Origin: Myxococcales bacterium
GTDB taxonomy: Bacteria > Myxococcota_A > Polyangia > Palsa-1104
Assembly: GCA_023248835.1 (NCBI GenBank)
Contig: JAHFDU010000229.1
Coordinates: forward strand, 1 to 6,556
Reading direction: 5' to 3'
DNA length: 6,556 bases
In this document: positions 1-5,944 of the stretch, piece after piece
Layout of the letters: each line of letters opens with the position of its first letter
How positions within the stretch are numbered: the first letter of the stretch is position 1
The notes under the pieces: generated by a model
What the model saw: the letters and a program-made list of their open reading frames with translations, nothing else
Told to the model about the DNA's origin: nothing
The model's database searches: none
Made by a program: the position numbers and the translations under genes

Positions 1-1
1 A

Positions 2-457
2 AAAGGGTTTGATATTTTGGCGGCCGCGGCAAAAAAACTGCCAGGCGTTCGCTTTGTCGTCGCTGGCGAAGGCCCAGAACGAAAAACTCTCTCCGCGGAC
101 CTTGATCTGGTGGGTGCGCTCGACCGCGCCGAGTTGCGTCGCTGGGTCGCGGCAGCGGATGTGATCGCGGTGCCTTCGCGCTATGAGGCATTTGGTATTT
201 TCGCCGCCGAGGCGCTCGCCAGCGGGCGCGCGGTGATCGCCAGTGACATTCACGGCCTGCGTGATTGTGTCGGTGGTGCGGCGCTGCTGATTCAGGCCGA
301 AGATGCAAACGCGCTCCAGCAAGCGATCGAAAAATTACTCAACAACGATGCACTGCGTGAAGAGCTGGCTGCCAAAGGCCCCGCCCAAGCCGCGCACTAC
401 ACGCCGGCTGCCTGGGCCGCCGCGTTGGCGCGAATCTATGAGGCGATCGCTTATTAG
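2..457 (+). CDS. Glycosyltransferase, GT-B fold (group 1 / GT4-like), C-terminal part
   Basis: The gene enters from the left edge in the frame of base 2, so 151 C-terminal residues are visible. It opens with KGFDILAAA, the usual KGxD-helix of the C-terminal nucleotide-sugar-binding domain, followed by RFVVAGEGPE, a beta strand and loop typical of the family. The donor-binding E-x7-E motif is present in RYEAFGIFAAEALASG (Glu codons at 185 and 209), followed by AVIASDIHGLRDCVG. Family knowledge says such enzymes move a sugar from a nucleotide-sugar donor onto a lipid, polysaccharide or small-molecule acceptor in the cytoplasm. The acceptor cannot be read from this fragment. The end is natural: the last helix (AALARIYEAI) runs to a TAG stop. 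It converges on the next gene with a 10-bp gap, so any shared terminator would have to lie inside coding DNA. Confidence 0.93.
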   Translation, partial: KGFDILAAAAKKLPGVRFVVAGEGPERKTLSADLDLVGALDRAELRRWVAAADVIAVPSRYEAFGIFAAEALASGRAVIASDIHGLRDCVGGAALLIQAEDANALQQAIEKLLNNDALREELAAKGPAQAAHYTPAAWAAALARIYEAIAY

Positions 458-467
458 CGGGCGTGGC

Positions 468-1250
468 TCAGAAACGGAAAACCGGAGAGTGGAAAATGAA
501 CGACTGTCCGAGTGGCGCAGGAGGGCCGATTACTGGCGACGAAAACTCTTGGATGCGCTGACTTGAGCGCACGTAGGAGGAGGCGCCGGGCGCCCACAAT
601 GTGATGCCAACCACGGTGAAACTGACGCCGACAAAAATTTCCCAAAAATTCTTGTCCTCGTAGCTGCGGCCGTGAGGCACGCCGGCTCCGACCCCAGTGA
701 TGATCACGCCGAGGCCGGTCAATGTGAGTCCAACCGCCAGCAGCGCGACGGCGCGTTTGTGCTGCGCTTGCGCTTGACGCAATTGATAGTTGCGCCAATT
801 TCCACTCTGGACGTAGTACCCGTTAGGGGCGATCGGATAGTAGTTATCGGCGGGCACCTGGCCCATCGGCGGTTGCGGCGCACCGCGCGGACGCATCTCC
901 GTTCGCGGCAATTGCCGTCGCCGGCAGGATTCCATGCGAGCACGCAAATTGGTTTGAAATTGCTGCTCCTCAGAATTCTCGGGCGGACCCGCCTGTTCAA
1001 AATAGTGAGAAAATCTCTCGCCGGCTTCGCCATAGCGGCCAAGGTGTTCGAGCGCGACGCCGATGTTGTAGGTCAATTTCGGCGCTGGCTGAATCGCATC
1101 GGCGCGCAAAAAATACGTCAGCGCGGTTTCGTATTCGCCACGCTCAAACGCCGCTTGGCCGTCGGCAAATGCGCTCTTGGCGTCGTCAATCGGCGCGGCC
1201 GACGCTACCTGCAGCGGCAACGCAACCAGTATAAGAAACACCAATTTCAT
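468..1250 (-). CDS. Secreted or membrane TPR-containing protein
   Basis: This is a 260-residue protein. Start ATG at 1250 is chosen because it begins a clear Sec signal peptide (MKLVFLILVALPLQVASA, likely cut before APIDD). Residues 24-57 and 58-86 form about two tetratricopeptide helical pairs (AFERGEYETALTYFLRAD, then YNIGVALEHLGRYGEA). A basic, then Pro/Tyr-rich linker follows (about 109-148), then a strong membrane segment (about 167-190) and a second hydrophobic stretch (about 202-222). TPR units bind proteins, so a scaffold or adaptor in the cell envelope is likely; no catalytic motif is seen. Proteins with this plan (signal peptide, short TPR, Pro-rich linker, C-terminal membrane hairpin) are common and mostly uncharacterised in myxobacteria. 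An in-frame ATG at 1283 would add 11 residues before the signal peptide and has AGAGGA upstream, but only 3 nt away; the start is therefore not fully certain. The gene is divergent from the coiled-coil gene at 1382. Confidence 0.85.
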   Translation of the reverse strand: MKLVFLILVALPLQVASAAPIDDAKSAFADGQAAFERGEYETALTYFLRADAIQPAPKLTYNIGVALEHLGRYGEAGERFSHYFEQAGPPENSEEQQFQTNLRARMESCRRRQLPRTEMRPRGAPQPPMGQVPADNYYPIAPNGYYVQSGNWRNYQLRQAQAQHKRAVALLAVGLTLTGLGVIITGVGAGVPHGRSYEDKNFWEIFVGVSFTVVGITLWAPGASSYVRSSQRIQEFSSPVIGPPAPLGQSFIFHSPVFRF

Positions 1251-1273
1251 CGTTGACCGCCATTGACCGCCAT
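1247..1273 (-). other. Possible 8-codon leader ORF overlapping the TPR gene start
   Basis: The ATG in the middle repeat copy opens a short frame, MAVNGGQR, whose TGA stop overlaps the ATG of the TPR gene as ATGA. A 4-nt overlap of this type is a common translational-coupling arrangement. It may be accidental, since it is built from a repeat and its Shine-Dalgarno candidate is 13 nt away. Confidence 0.3.
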
Positions 1274-1285
1274 TGACCGCCATTG
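1253..1285. repeat. 10-bp tandem repeat in the 5' leader of the TPR gene
   Basis: Three exact copies of TTGACCGCCA (1253-1282) are followed by a partial TTG. Read on the minus strand this is ATGGCGGTCA three times, so each copy supplies an ATG, at 1283, 1273 and 1263. The 10-bp period puts these three ATGs in three different frames relative to the TPR gene. A purine-rich AGAGGA (1292-1287, minus) lies directly upstream of the array. Confidence 0.85.
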
Positions 1286-1320
1286 TTCCTCTATGGCCGC
1301 GCAAGTTGCAAGTCGGGAGT

Positions 1321-1344
1321 TGTGACAAGTGTGACAAATGTGAC
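1321..1344. repeat. 9-bp direct repeats TGTGACAAR in the divergent promoter region
   Basis: TGTGACAAG (1321-1329), TGTGACAAA (1330-1338) and a partial TGTGAC (1339-1344) follow head to tail between the divergent TPR and coiled-coil genes. Head-to-tail sites of this size can be regulator binding sites, but no partner is known and no convincing -10/-35 pair was found next to them. Confidence 0.5.
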
Positions 1345-1381
1345 TGGTTGCTTTTTCGGGGTTCTTGTTCTAGACAAAGTC

Positions 1382-2722
1382 ATGGCTGAACCTATCGATT
1401 CTCCCGGAAACAAACTGCCGCCGCCACCACCACTTTCCGGTCCAACGGGCCAGAAAACGCTGCTCGGAATCCCGATGCTCACCGCGGAACAACTCGGCGT
1501 CGACAAGCGACCGAAAAAGGGCCGCGACAAGGCGCCGCCAAATGTGTCGCAGACTCAACTTCGGCTTGGCGTCGCCGCGACCGAACGGGTGCGCGCGCTT
1601 GATCGCCACGACGAGATCACCTCTCCGACGGGGAAAATCGATGCCCTCGACGCGGCGCCGGGACAATCGGATTTTGATATTTCCGGCACCTCACCCGAGC
1701 ACGACATTTCGCTCGGCACCTCGGAAATGATCTTGATCGATCCGACTGGGACCAAGATCCAGACCGAAACGATTTCGGTGCAGCCGCTGCCGCAGCTCAG
1801 CAGTTCATCGCTGCCGGCGGCGATCAAATACAGTTTTTCGCTGCTCGGCGCGGTGTTGCGGCGCCGAAGCATTCGCGATGGCGTGGCGCTGCTGATTGAA
1901 CATGAGCAACACCAGCTCGACGAAGCACTCGGCGCGCTCGGTCGTGTGGCACAAAACGCTGACGTGGCTTGGCCGGGTGCAGTCAATGAGCAACGCGAAG
2001 TCAAGCAGCAGACCGAGGAGATTGCCGAGGCGCAGGTGGGAAAAAAGGCTGCAGAAGAGAAACTGGGCGGGCTCCGTGCTGAAGCGCAGGCGCGCAAGAG
2101 CGCGCTGGTGGAGAAGCAGAGCGCCCTTTCCACCGAGCTGTCGCGCACGCAACACGAGCTGCAAAAAACCGTGCGCGACCGTAACGGGTTGATACGTGAC
2201 GAACGACGCGCTTGGCAACAACTCGCGCTCGCCAAGCGGCGGCCAGCGATCAAGCCAAGCGAGCTATCGGCGATTCGCACCGACCTGCAAAAAAAAATGC
2301 GCGCCTGCGAAGCCCCGCTTGGGCTTTTGCGCGCCCAAGCGGCTTATCTGCAGGCGGCGATTGGGCAGGTACGCAATGAACTCTTGTTGGCACAAAAAGA
2401 GGCCCAGAGCGCAAGTTCCGAACTTGAAGCGGTGTTGCGCCGTTTCGATCTCGCCTACCAGAGCGCCAAGCGCCAAGAAACCCATCTCTACCTGCACGGC
2501 GGTACCCTGTTGCAGCTCGATCGCAATGCGTCGCCAGCGCTAGCAGAAAACTTTCGCGCCATCGACGAGCAAAAAGCAAAAATGGCTCGCCTCGAGGCGG
2601 CCGCGCAAGAGCTCGGCCGTTTTGAAATCGATCGATCAGCGATCAAGAAAACCGCGATTGTCCTCGGCTCGGCGCTGCTGCTGCTCATCGGCCTGGTCGT
2701 CACGCTTTGTCTCGTTCTGTAG
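1382..2722 (+). CDS. Tail-anchored coiled-coil protein with Pro-rich N-terminus
   Basis: This is a 446-residue protein of no family I recognise. Residues 1-25 contain KLPPPPPLSG, followed by the motif QKTLLGIPML (about 24-33). 'KT-(M/L)-LG' motifs of this kind recur in Pro-rich, low-complexity parts of myxobacterial signalling proteins. Residues 35-145 are polar and probably disordered. Residues 146-190 form an amphipathic helical stretch (SLLGAVLRRRSIRDGVALLIEH). Long coiled coils rich in Glu, Gln, Ala and Lys span about 200-285, 293-363 and 390-415. The last 23 residues (424-446, TAIVLGSALLLLIGLVVTLC) are one membrane helix with almost nothing after it, so the protein is tail-anchored with its bulk in the cytoplasm. 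No signal peptide is present. ATG 1382 is preferred because MAEP begins the Pro-rich region; there is no clear Shine-Dalgarno, and the frame is open back to a TTG at 1283. A structural or membrane-tethering role is an inference. Confidence 0.8.
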   Translation: MAEPIDSPGNKLPPPPPLSGPTGQKTLLGIPMLTAEQLGVDKRPKKGRDKAPPNVSQTQLRLGVAATERVRALDRHDEITSPTGKIDALDAAPGQSDFDISGTSPEHDISLGTSEMILIDPTGTKIQTETISVQPLPQLSSSSLPAAIKYSFSLLGAVLRRRSIRDGVALLIEHEQHQLDEALGALGRVAQNADVAWPGAVNEQREVKQQTEEIAEAQVGKKAAEEKLGGLRAEAQARKSALVEKQSALSTELSRTQHELQKTVRDRNGLIRDERRAWQQLALAKRRPAIKPSELSAIRTDLQKKMRACEAPLGLLRAQAAYLQAAIGQVRNELLLAQKEAQSASSELEAVLRRFDLAYQSAKRQETHLYLHGGTLLQLDRNASPALAENFRAIDEQKAKMARLEAAAQELGRFEIDRSAIKKTAIVLGSALLLLIGLVVTLCLVL

Positions 2723-2832
2723 CAAGTCCGTTTACCAAGTGTGCGGGATTTCGAGAAAGACAGGCGCGAACAGAGAAGAGGCGAATCACCTAAAACAACA
2801 AAAGAAACCATCTCCGTGGCAGTAGTAATTTA

Positions 2833-2852
2833 ATGGCCATACAATAAGCCAT
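2833..2852. other. Weak inverted repeat in the intergenic region
   Basis: ATGGC (2833-2837) and GCCAT (2848-2852) could pair as a 5-bp stem with a 10-nt loop, 110 bp after the coiled-coil gene. There is no U-tract, so it is not called a terminator. The rest of 2723-2870 is AT-richer DNA in which I see no other feature. Confidence 0.25.
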
Positions 2853-2870
2853 CAAATATAGCTATTTCGC

Positions 2871-2900
2871 TTGACCGCACTTTTTCATTCGTGCTATGCG
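2871..2900 (+). promoter_or_regulatory. Candidate promoter for the lysyl oxidase gene
   Basis: TTGACC (2871-2876) resembles a -35 box. The first 22-bp repeat copy then supplies TGCTATGCG (2892-2900), which could act as an extended -10 (TGnTATGCG) with an 18-bp spacer. The -10 matches only half the consensus, so this is tentative. If correct, the start of transcription would lie inside the repeat array. Confidence 0.25.
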
Positions 2901-2977
2901 CGCTACGAATTCGTGCTATGCGCGCTACGAATTCGTGCTATGCGCGCTACGAAGAATTCGTGCTATGCGCGCTACGA
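2887..2977. repeat. Four-copy 22-bp direct repeat array with hairpin potential
   Basis: The unit ATTCGTGCTATGCGCGCTACGA occurs at 2887-2908, 2909-2930, 2931-2952 and 2956-2977 without a mismatch. Copies 1-3 are directly joined; AGA (2953-2955) separates copies 3 and 4, and AGA recurs after copy 4. Each junction of directly joined copies forms the perfect palindrome ACGAATTCGT. Copy 2 with its flanks (2907-2934) can fold as an 8-bp stem, GAATTCGT/ACGAATTC, around a 12-nt loop. The array ends 28 bp before the start codon of the lysyl oxidase gene. Confidence 0.95.
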
Positions 2978-2996
2978 AGAAATTGAAAAACAATAT

Positions 2997-3000
2997 GGAG
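2997..3000 (+). promoter_or_regulatory. Ribosome binding site deciding the lysyl oxidase start
   Basis: GGAG lies 5 nt before ATG 3006. It supports translation starting at the signal peptide rather than at the weak TTG (3037) in the enzyme frame. Confidence 0.75.
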
Positions 3001-3005
3001 CAAAA

Positions 3006-3861
3006 ATGAAAAAACTGGATTTTTCCATACTCGGCCTTGTATTCACGTCCTGCGTTGGACAGTCACCCGTCGACAAGAATTTGGAAGCACTCGAATAGTC
3101 CCGGCCCCGACCTGATCGTCGATGGCAAATTACTGCAGAATCACTGGCTGGTGCGTGACGAGTCGTTTGCCGCGGACGGCTGCGCCACCGTCGAGGGCGG
3201 AATCACCCCGGGTTCCCATCCAGTGCTGCGGTTCTCGGTCTCGACACCCAACGTGGGCGACCGCGACCTCGCGCTCGGCGACCCCAACGTGCACATCGCC
3301 GCCAATGACGGCCTGTACGAGTTCGCCACTTGCCACCACCACTTTCACTTCCGCCACTACGCCAGCTACGAGCTGGTCGACCCCAAGACCGGCAAGACCT
3401 GGCGCGCGGCCAAGCGCGGCTTCTGCATGATCGATGTGGCACCCAACCCCGCCTGGTTGGGTCAGGCGCCAGGAAAGGCGCAGTACCGTTCGTGCGGGAG
3501 CGTCGGCTATCCGGGCAACCAGGGCATCAGCGCCGGCTGGGCCGACGTGTACTCCGAGTTCCTCCAGGGCCAGCTCTTCGTCCTTGATGGCAGTGATGGC
3601 CAGGCCCCGGTGCCCGATGGCGACTACACCATCCGCATCACCGTCAACCCGGGATTCACGCCCGCGTCCGGCGAGCCGTGTCGCTACGCCGACCCTCACC
3701 AGGCCGGCCTCTGCCACCAGCTTCCAGAGTCGAATTACGAGAACAACGTAGCCGAGTCGCACGTCACGGTGACCAGCCATCCAGGACGCGTCGGCGTAGG
3801 GCCCGGCACGAGCGACCCAGAGCCCGTCGGTGAGCGCGACGAGTTCGGCAATAAGTTATAA
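3006..3861 (+). CDS. Lysyl oxidase-family copper amine oxidase, lipoprotein signal in another frame
   Basis: Lysyl oxidases oxidise amines (lysine side chains in animals) to aldehydes using copper and a lysine tyrosylquinone cofactor. The body, from about 3094 to the TAA at 3861, has the family signature CHHHFH (3331-3348), with the HxHxH copper triad. It also has KRGFC, whose Lys (3412-3414) aligns with the cofactor Lys of animal enzymes, and QGISAGWADVY, whose Tyr (3550-3552) aligns with the cofactor Tyr. The C-terminus has DGDYTIRITVNPGF and ESNYENNVAESHV, the usual final strands. Translation should start at ATG 3006 (GGAG upstream), giving a lipoprotein-like signal, MKKLDFSILGLVFTSC, but that frame stops at 3096-3098. 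The body is one base ahead, so a +1 shift is needed for a 284-residue product. The body is strongly G/C-ending in codon third positions, unlike its neighbours, which suggests transfer. It could be a frameshifted pseudogene, a sequencing indel or a functional gene started internally at TTG 3037. The bacterial substrate is unknown. Confidence 0.88.
3054..3098 (+). other. Frame break between lipoprotein leader and lysyl oxidase body
   Basis: The frame of ATG 3006 reads a signal peptide ending in Cys, then VGQSPVDKNLEALE and TAG (3096-3098). The enzyme frame becomes family-like at NSPGPDLIVDGKLL (from 3094). The switch must therefore lie between the lipobox Cys and the TAG. Loss of one base, or gain of two, in this stretch would explain it. 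The local sequence CTC GAA TAG TCC has no evident slippery site. Confidence 0.75.
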
Positions 3862-3888
3862 TCGTTCCATTCCACATTCCACCACCGC

Positions 3889-4740
3889 CTACTGGTCTCG
3901 TTCCTGTTTGTGCAGTCGCAAAATGTCGGCGGCGGTCTCTTCGACCGCTTTGCCGGTAATGTCGATCACCGGCCACGACGGATGCTGGCGAAAAATCGTC
4001 TGCGCAAAAGCGATCTCCTCTAAGATGTGGTCGCGCTGACCATAGCTGGTGCCAGACGGCATGCCGAGATTGCGCAGTCGCGCTTGGCGAATTTGTAACA
4101 GCGCTTCGGGCTTAATGGTGAGGCCGAAAATTTTACGACTGTCGATTTGCAAAAGTTCCGGGGGCGGATCGATGCCCAGCACCAGCGGCACGTTGGCCAC
4201 TTTGTAACCCTTTTGTGCCATGAAGGTCGAAAGCGGCGTTTTCGAAGTGCGACTGATGCCGACCAGCACCAAGTCGGCCTTGGGCAAATTGCGCGGCTCG
4301 CGACCGTCGTCGTTGCGCACGGTGAATTCGACCGCTTCGACGCGGCGAAAATATTCGTCGCTGAGCGCATGCAGAAGGCCGGGTACGCCACGCGGCTGCA
4401 CCCCCAAGAACAGCGTCAACTTGGCCATCAGCGAGCCGATGAGATCAACTGAGTCGACATTTTCTTCGTCGCACAGTCGGCGGAGCAGTTCGCGGTGTGA
4501 GCTCGAGACCACGGTGAACACCACCAGCGCCTGCTCGCTGTTGGCGCGAGCGATGATGGCCCGCATCTCGGCCTCGAGCCGCACCCGGGTGTAGAGCCGC
4601 AACTCGACGTCGGCCAAATTGAATTGCAACAGCGCCGCGCGCACCACTTTCTCAGCGGTCTCGCCCGTCGCATCCGAAATCACGAAGACGTGGCGCCGGT
4701 GATCAATCGTTGGCGTTGGCGTTGGCGTTGGCACTGGCAT
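3889..4740 (-). CDS. Pyruvate,phosphate dikinase / PEP synthase regulatory protein (DUF299)
   Basis: This is a 283-residue protein, the normal length for the family. Such enzymes are bifunctional: an ADP-dependent kinase inactivates, and a phosphate-dependent phosphorylase reactivates, pyruvate,phosphate dikinase or PEP synthase, by acting on a Thr next to the catalytic His. This switches flux between pyruvate and phosphoenolpyruvate. The N-terminal signature SDATGETAE is at 22-30. The P-loop GISRTSKTPLS is at 161-171, followed by KGYKVANVPLV (177-187). Other family-like segments are IFGLTIKPE (204-212) and the C-terminal PVIDITGKAVEETAADI (257-273). ATG 4740 is chosen because it gives the family-like N-terminus. 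It has no clear Shine-Dalgarno, and translation is probably coupled to the upstream radical SAM gene, which it overlaps by 38 bp. Residues 1-11 are a Pro-Thr repeat from a hexanucleotide microsatellite. The target (dikinase or synthase) cannot be told from the sequence; neither gene is in the window. Confidence 0.95.
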   Translation of the reverse strand: MPVPTPTPTPTIDHRRHVFVISDATGETAEKVVRAALLQFNLADVELRLYTRVRLEAEMRAIIARANSEQALVVFTVVSSSHRELLRRLCDEENVDSVDLIGSLMAKLTLFLGVQPRGVPGLLHALSDEYFRRVEAVEFTVRNDDGREPRNLPKADLVLVGISRTSKTPLSTFMAQKGYKVANVPLVLGIDPPPELLQIDSRKIFGLTIKPEALLQIRQARLRNLGMPSGTSYGQRDHILEEIAFAQTIFRQHPSWPVIDITGKAVEETAADILRLHKQERDQ

Positions 4741-5944
4741 CGGCAACAAGTGGAAGGTGGAGGCGCACCGGTTGCTGCGCGCGAAAATCGACCACGCGTG
4801 GACATTCTGGATCGGGGCGCGCAGCGTCGTGTAGCGTGTGCGCCGAGACGACACGACAGCCGCCACGGCAGAGCTTGAGGTAATCGCAAGAGCGGCAGGG
4901 CTCCTCGCTTGAGCGCCACTGGCGAAATGTCGAAAACGCGTCTGGGCGCTGCCAGTAATCGGCAATGCGGTCGGCGCGCACTTCGGTGGGCGCAGCAAAG
5001 CTGCAAGCGGTAAGCGCGCCGGTGGCTTTGGCAGCGACGAGCAGATCGCCGCCGGCGCAGCCATAGACGCCGAGCCAAGCCATCAGTTCGGGCTTGACGC
5101 GATGGTGCGCGATCATCGGTGTATACGAACAATCGAGCCGCACCCGTAGGCGATGACGACGCGCAAGTTTGAGGACGGCTGGCAACAGCGAGCGATGTTG
5201 CGCATCGGTGCAGCGCAAGGATTCATAGACGCGGCGGCCGCGACCGGAGGGTTTAAAGCGCAAAAGTTCTATTTCGCGCAATTTGCGTTTTTTGACGTAG
5301 CCAAAAATCTCCGCCAGCGAATCGAAATTTTGCCGGGTGACGACGCAATTGATGCCGACAAACTTGTGCACTTTTCGCAAACGGACAATCGCCCGGTCGG
5401 CCTGGGCAAAACCGTCGACGCCGCGCACTTGCCTATAGCCGTCGCCAATGCCGTCGAGGCTGACATTGATTTGACCAAACAGCGGCGCCCATCCAATCAG
5501 GCGCTCAAGCTCGTGGTCGGAGTACAGGCCACTGGTCGTGAGATTGGGCACGAGCCCGCGCGCGCGCGCGTATCGCGCCAAATCGCCGAGCCACGGCAAC
5601 AGAGCCGACTCGCCGCCGCCGAGCGCGAGATGAAACACACCCTGCGCCGCCAGCGCGTCGATGACCCGACGCCAATCGCTTTCGCCATATTCCTGCGGCG
5701 CACCGTCGGGTGATGCGCCGGTGTAACAGCCCTGGCAGCCGGCGCTGCAGCGATTGGTCAGTTGCAAATGCGCCTCGAGCGGGGCTGACAAAAGGCCGAG
5801 CTCACCTTCAGGCGGTGGTTGTAGCCAGCGCTCTTGGTCGCGGTAACCGAGCGCGCGTGCCCGATCGCGGTCGACAAACACCAAAGCGCGCGGCCGCTCG
5901 AGCTGAACAATGCCGCCGAACCGTTCGTATCGAAACGTGCGCAT
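4703..5944 (-). CDS. Radical SAM/SPASM protein, candidate peptide maturase
   Basis: This is a 413-residue protein. The S-adenosylmethionine-binding 4Fe-4S motif CSAGCQGC is at 66-73 (CxxxCxxC). The GGE-type motif LGGGES is at 108-113, and NVSLDG at 160-165 matches a later barrel strand. The C-terminus fits the seven-Cys SPASM pattern exactly: C296-x12-G-x4-C314, gap, C350-x2-C353-x5-C359-x3-C363-x17-C381. SPASM domains bind two auxiliary Fe-S clusters, and many members install crosslinks or other radical changes in ribosomal peptides; others act on proteins (sulfatase maturases) or small molecules. Residues 1-50 (MRTFRYERFGGIVQLERP...) are a distinct N-terminal segment; no PqqD-like domain is evident. 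The last residues, ANANANAND, come from a microsatellite. ATG 5944 is chosen because its A is shared with the stop of the upstream 50-codon gene (TGATG); the open frame runs on upstream to 6430, but through the small gene and the kinase. The substrate is most likely that coupled peptide, by inference. Confidence 0.95.
   Translation of the reverse strand: MRTFRYERFGGIVQLERPRALVFVDRDRARALGYRDQERWLQPPPEGELGLLSAPLEAHLQLTNRCSAGCQGCYTGASPDGAPQEYGESDWRRVIDALAAQGVFHLALGGGESALLPWLGDLARYARARGLVPNLTTSGLYSDHELERLIGWAPLFGQINVSLDGIGDGYRQVRGVDGFAQADRAIVRLRKVHKFVGINCVVTRQNFDSLAEIFGYVKKRKLREIELLRFKPSGRGRRVYESLRCTDAQHRSLLPAVLKLARRHRLRVRLDCSYTPMIAHHRVKPELMAWLGVYGCAGGDLLVAAKATGALTACSFAAPTEVRADRIADYWQRPDAFSTFRQWRSSEEPCRSCDYLKLCRGGCRVVSAHTLHDAARPDPECPRVVDFRAQQPVRLHLPLVADASANANANAND
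4709..4744. repeat. Hexanucleotide repeat read in two frames by two genes
   Basis: Four exact copies of GTTGGC (4709-4732) are followed by two degenerate copies, ACTGGC (4733-4738) and ATCGGC (4739-4744). On the minus strand the unit GCCAAC gives Ala-Asn repeats at the C-terminus of the radical SAM protein and, one base over, Pro-Thr repeats at the N-terminus of the regulatory protein. The ATG of the latter is formed inside the degenerate copy GCCGAT plus GCC. Copy-number change would keep both frames because the unit is two codons long. Confidence 0.95.

Noticed and set aside
672..1256. Long plus-strand open frame opposite the TPR gene
   Set aside because: It is an antisense shadow of a GC-rich gene, Arg-rich without motifs, while the minus strand has a signal peptide and TPR units.
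1555..2280. Long minus-strand open frame opposite the coiled-coil gene
   Set aside because: It is Ser/Cys/Arg-rich antisense translation of the coiled coil, with no domain.
2887..2977. CRISPR array
   Set aside because: The 22-bp units abut with 0 or 3 bp between them, so there are no spacers, and no cas genes are present.
2871..3098. Coding reading through the 22-bp array into the lipoprotein leader
   Set aside because: The frame is open from a TTG but reads the same repeat in successive frames, and a good ribosome site plus signal peptide mark ATG 3006 as the start.
3084..3099. Programmed +1 frameshift like that of prfB
   Set aside because: There is no internal Shine-Dalgarno-like stimulator and the P-site codon GAA cannot re-pair well on AAT; an indel is simpler.
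3130..3780. Minus-strand open frame opposite the lysyl oxidase gene
   Set aside because: It is the antisense of a high-GC3 gene; the plus strand carries the clear family motifs.
3857..3862. TATAAT box at the lysyl oxidase stop codon
   Set aside because: There is no suitable -35 upstream and no plus-strand gene follows; it is most likely chance.
4741..5064. N-terminal extension of the DUF299 frame up to 5064
   Set aside because: It overlaps the SPASM-coding region and reads as Ala/Pro/Arg-rich shadow sequence; the family begins close to ATG 4740.
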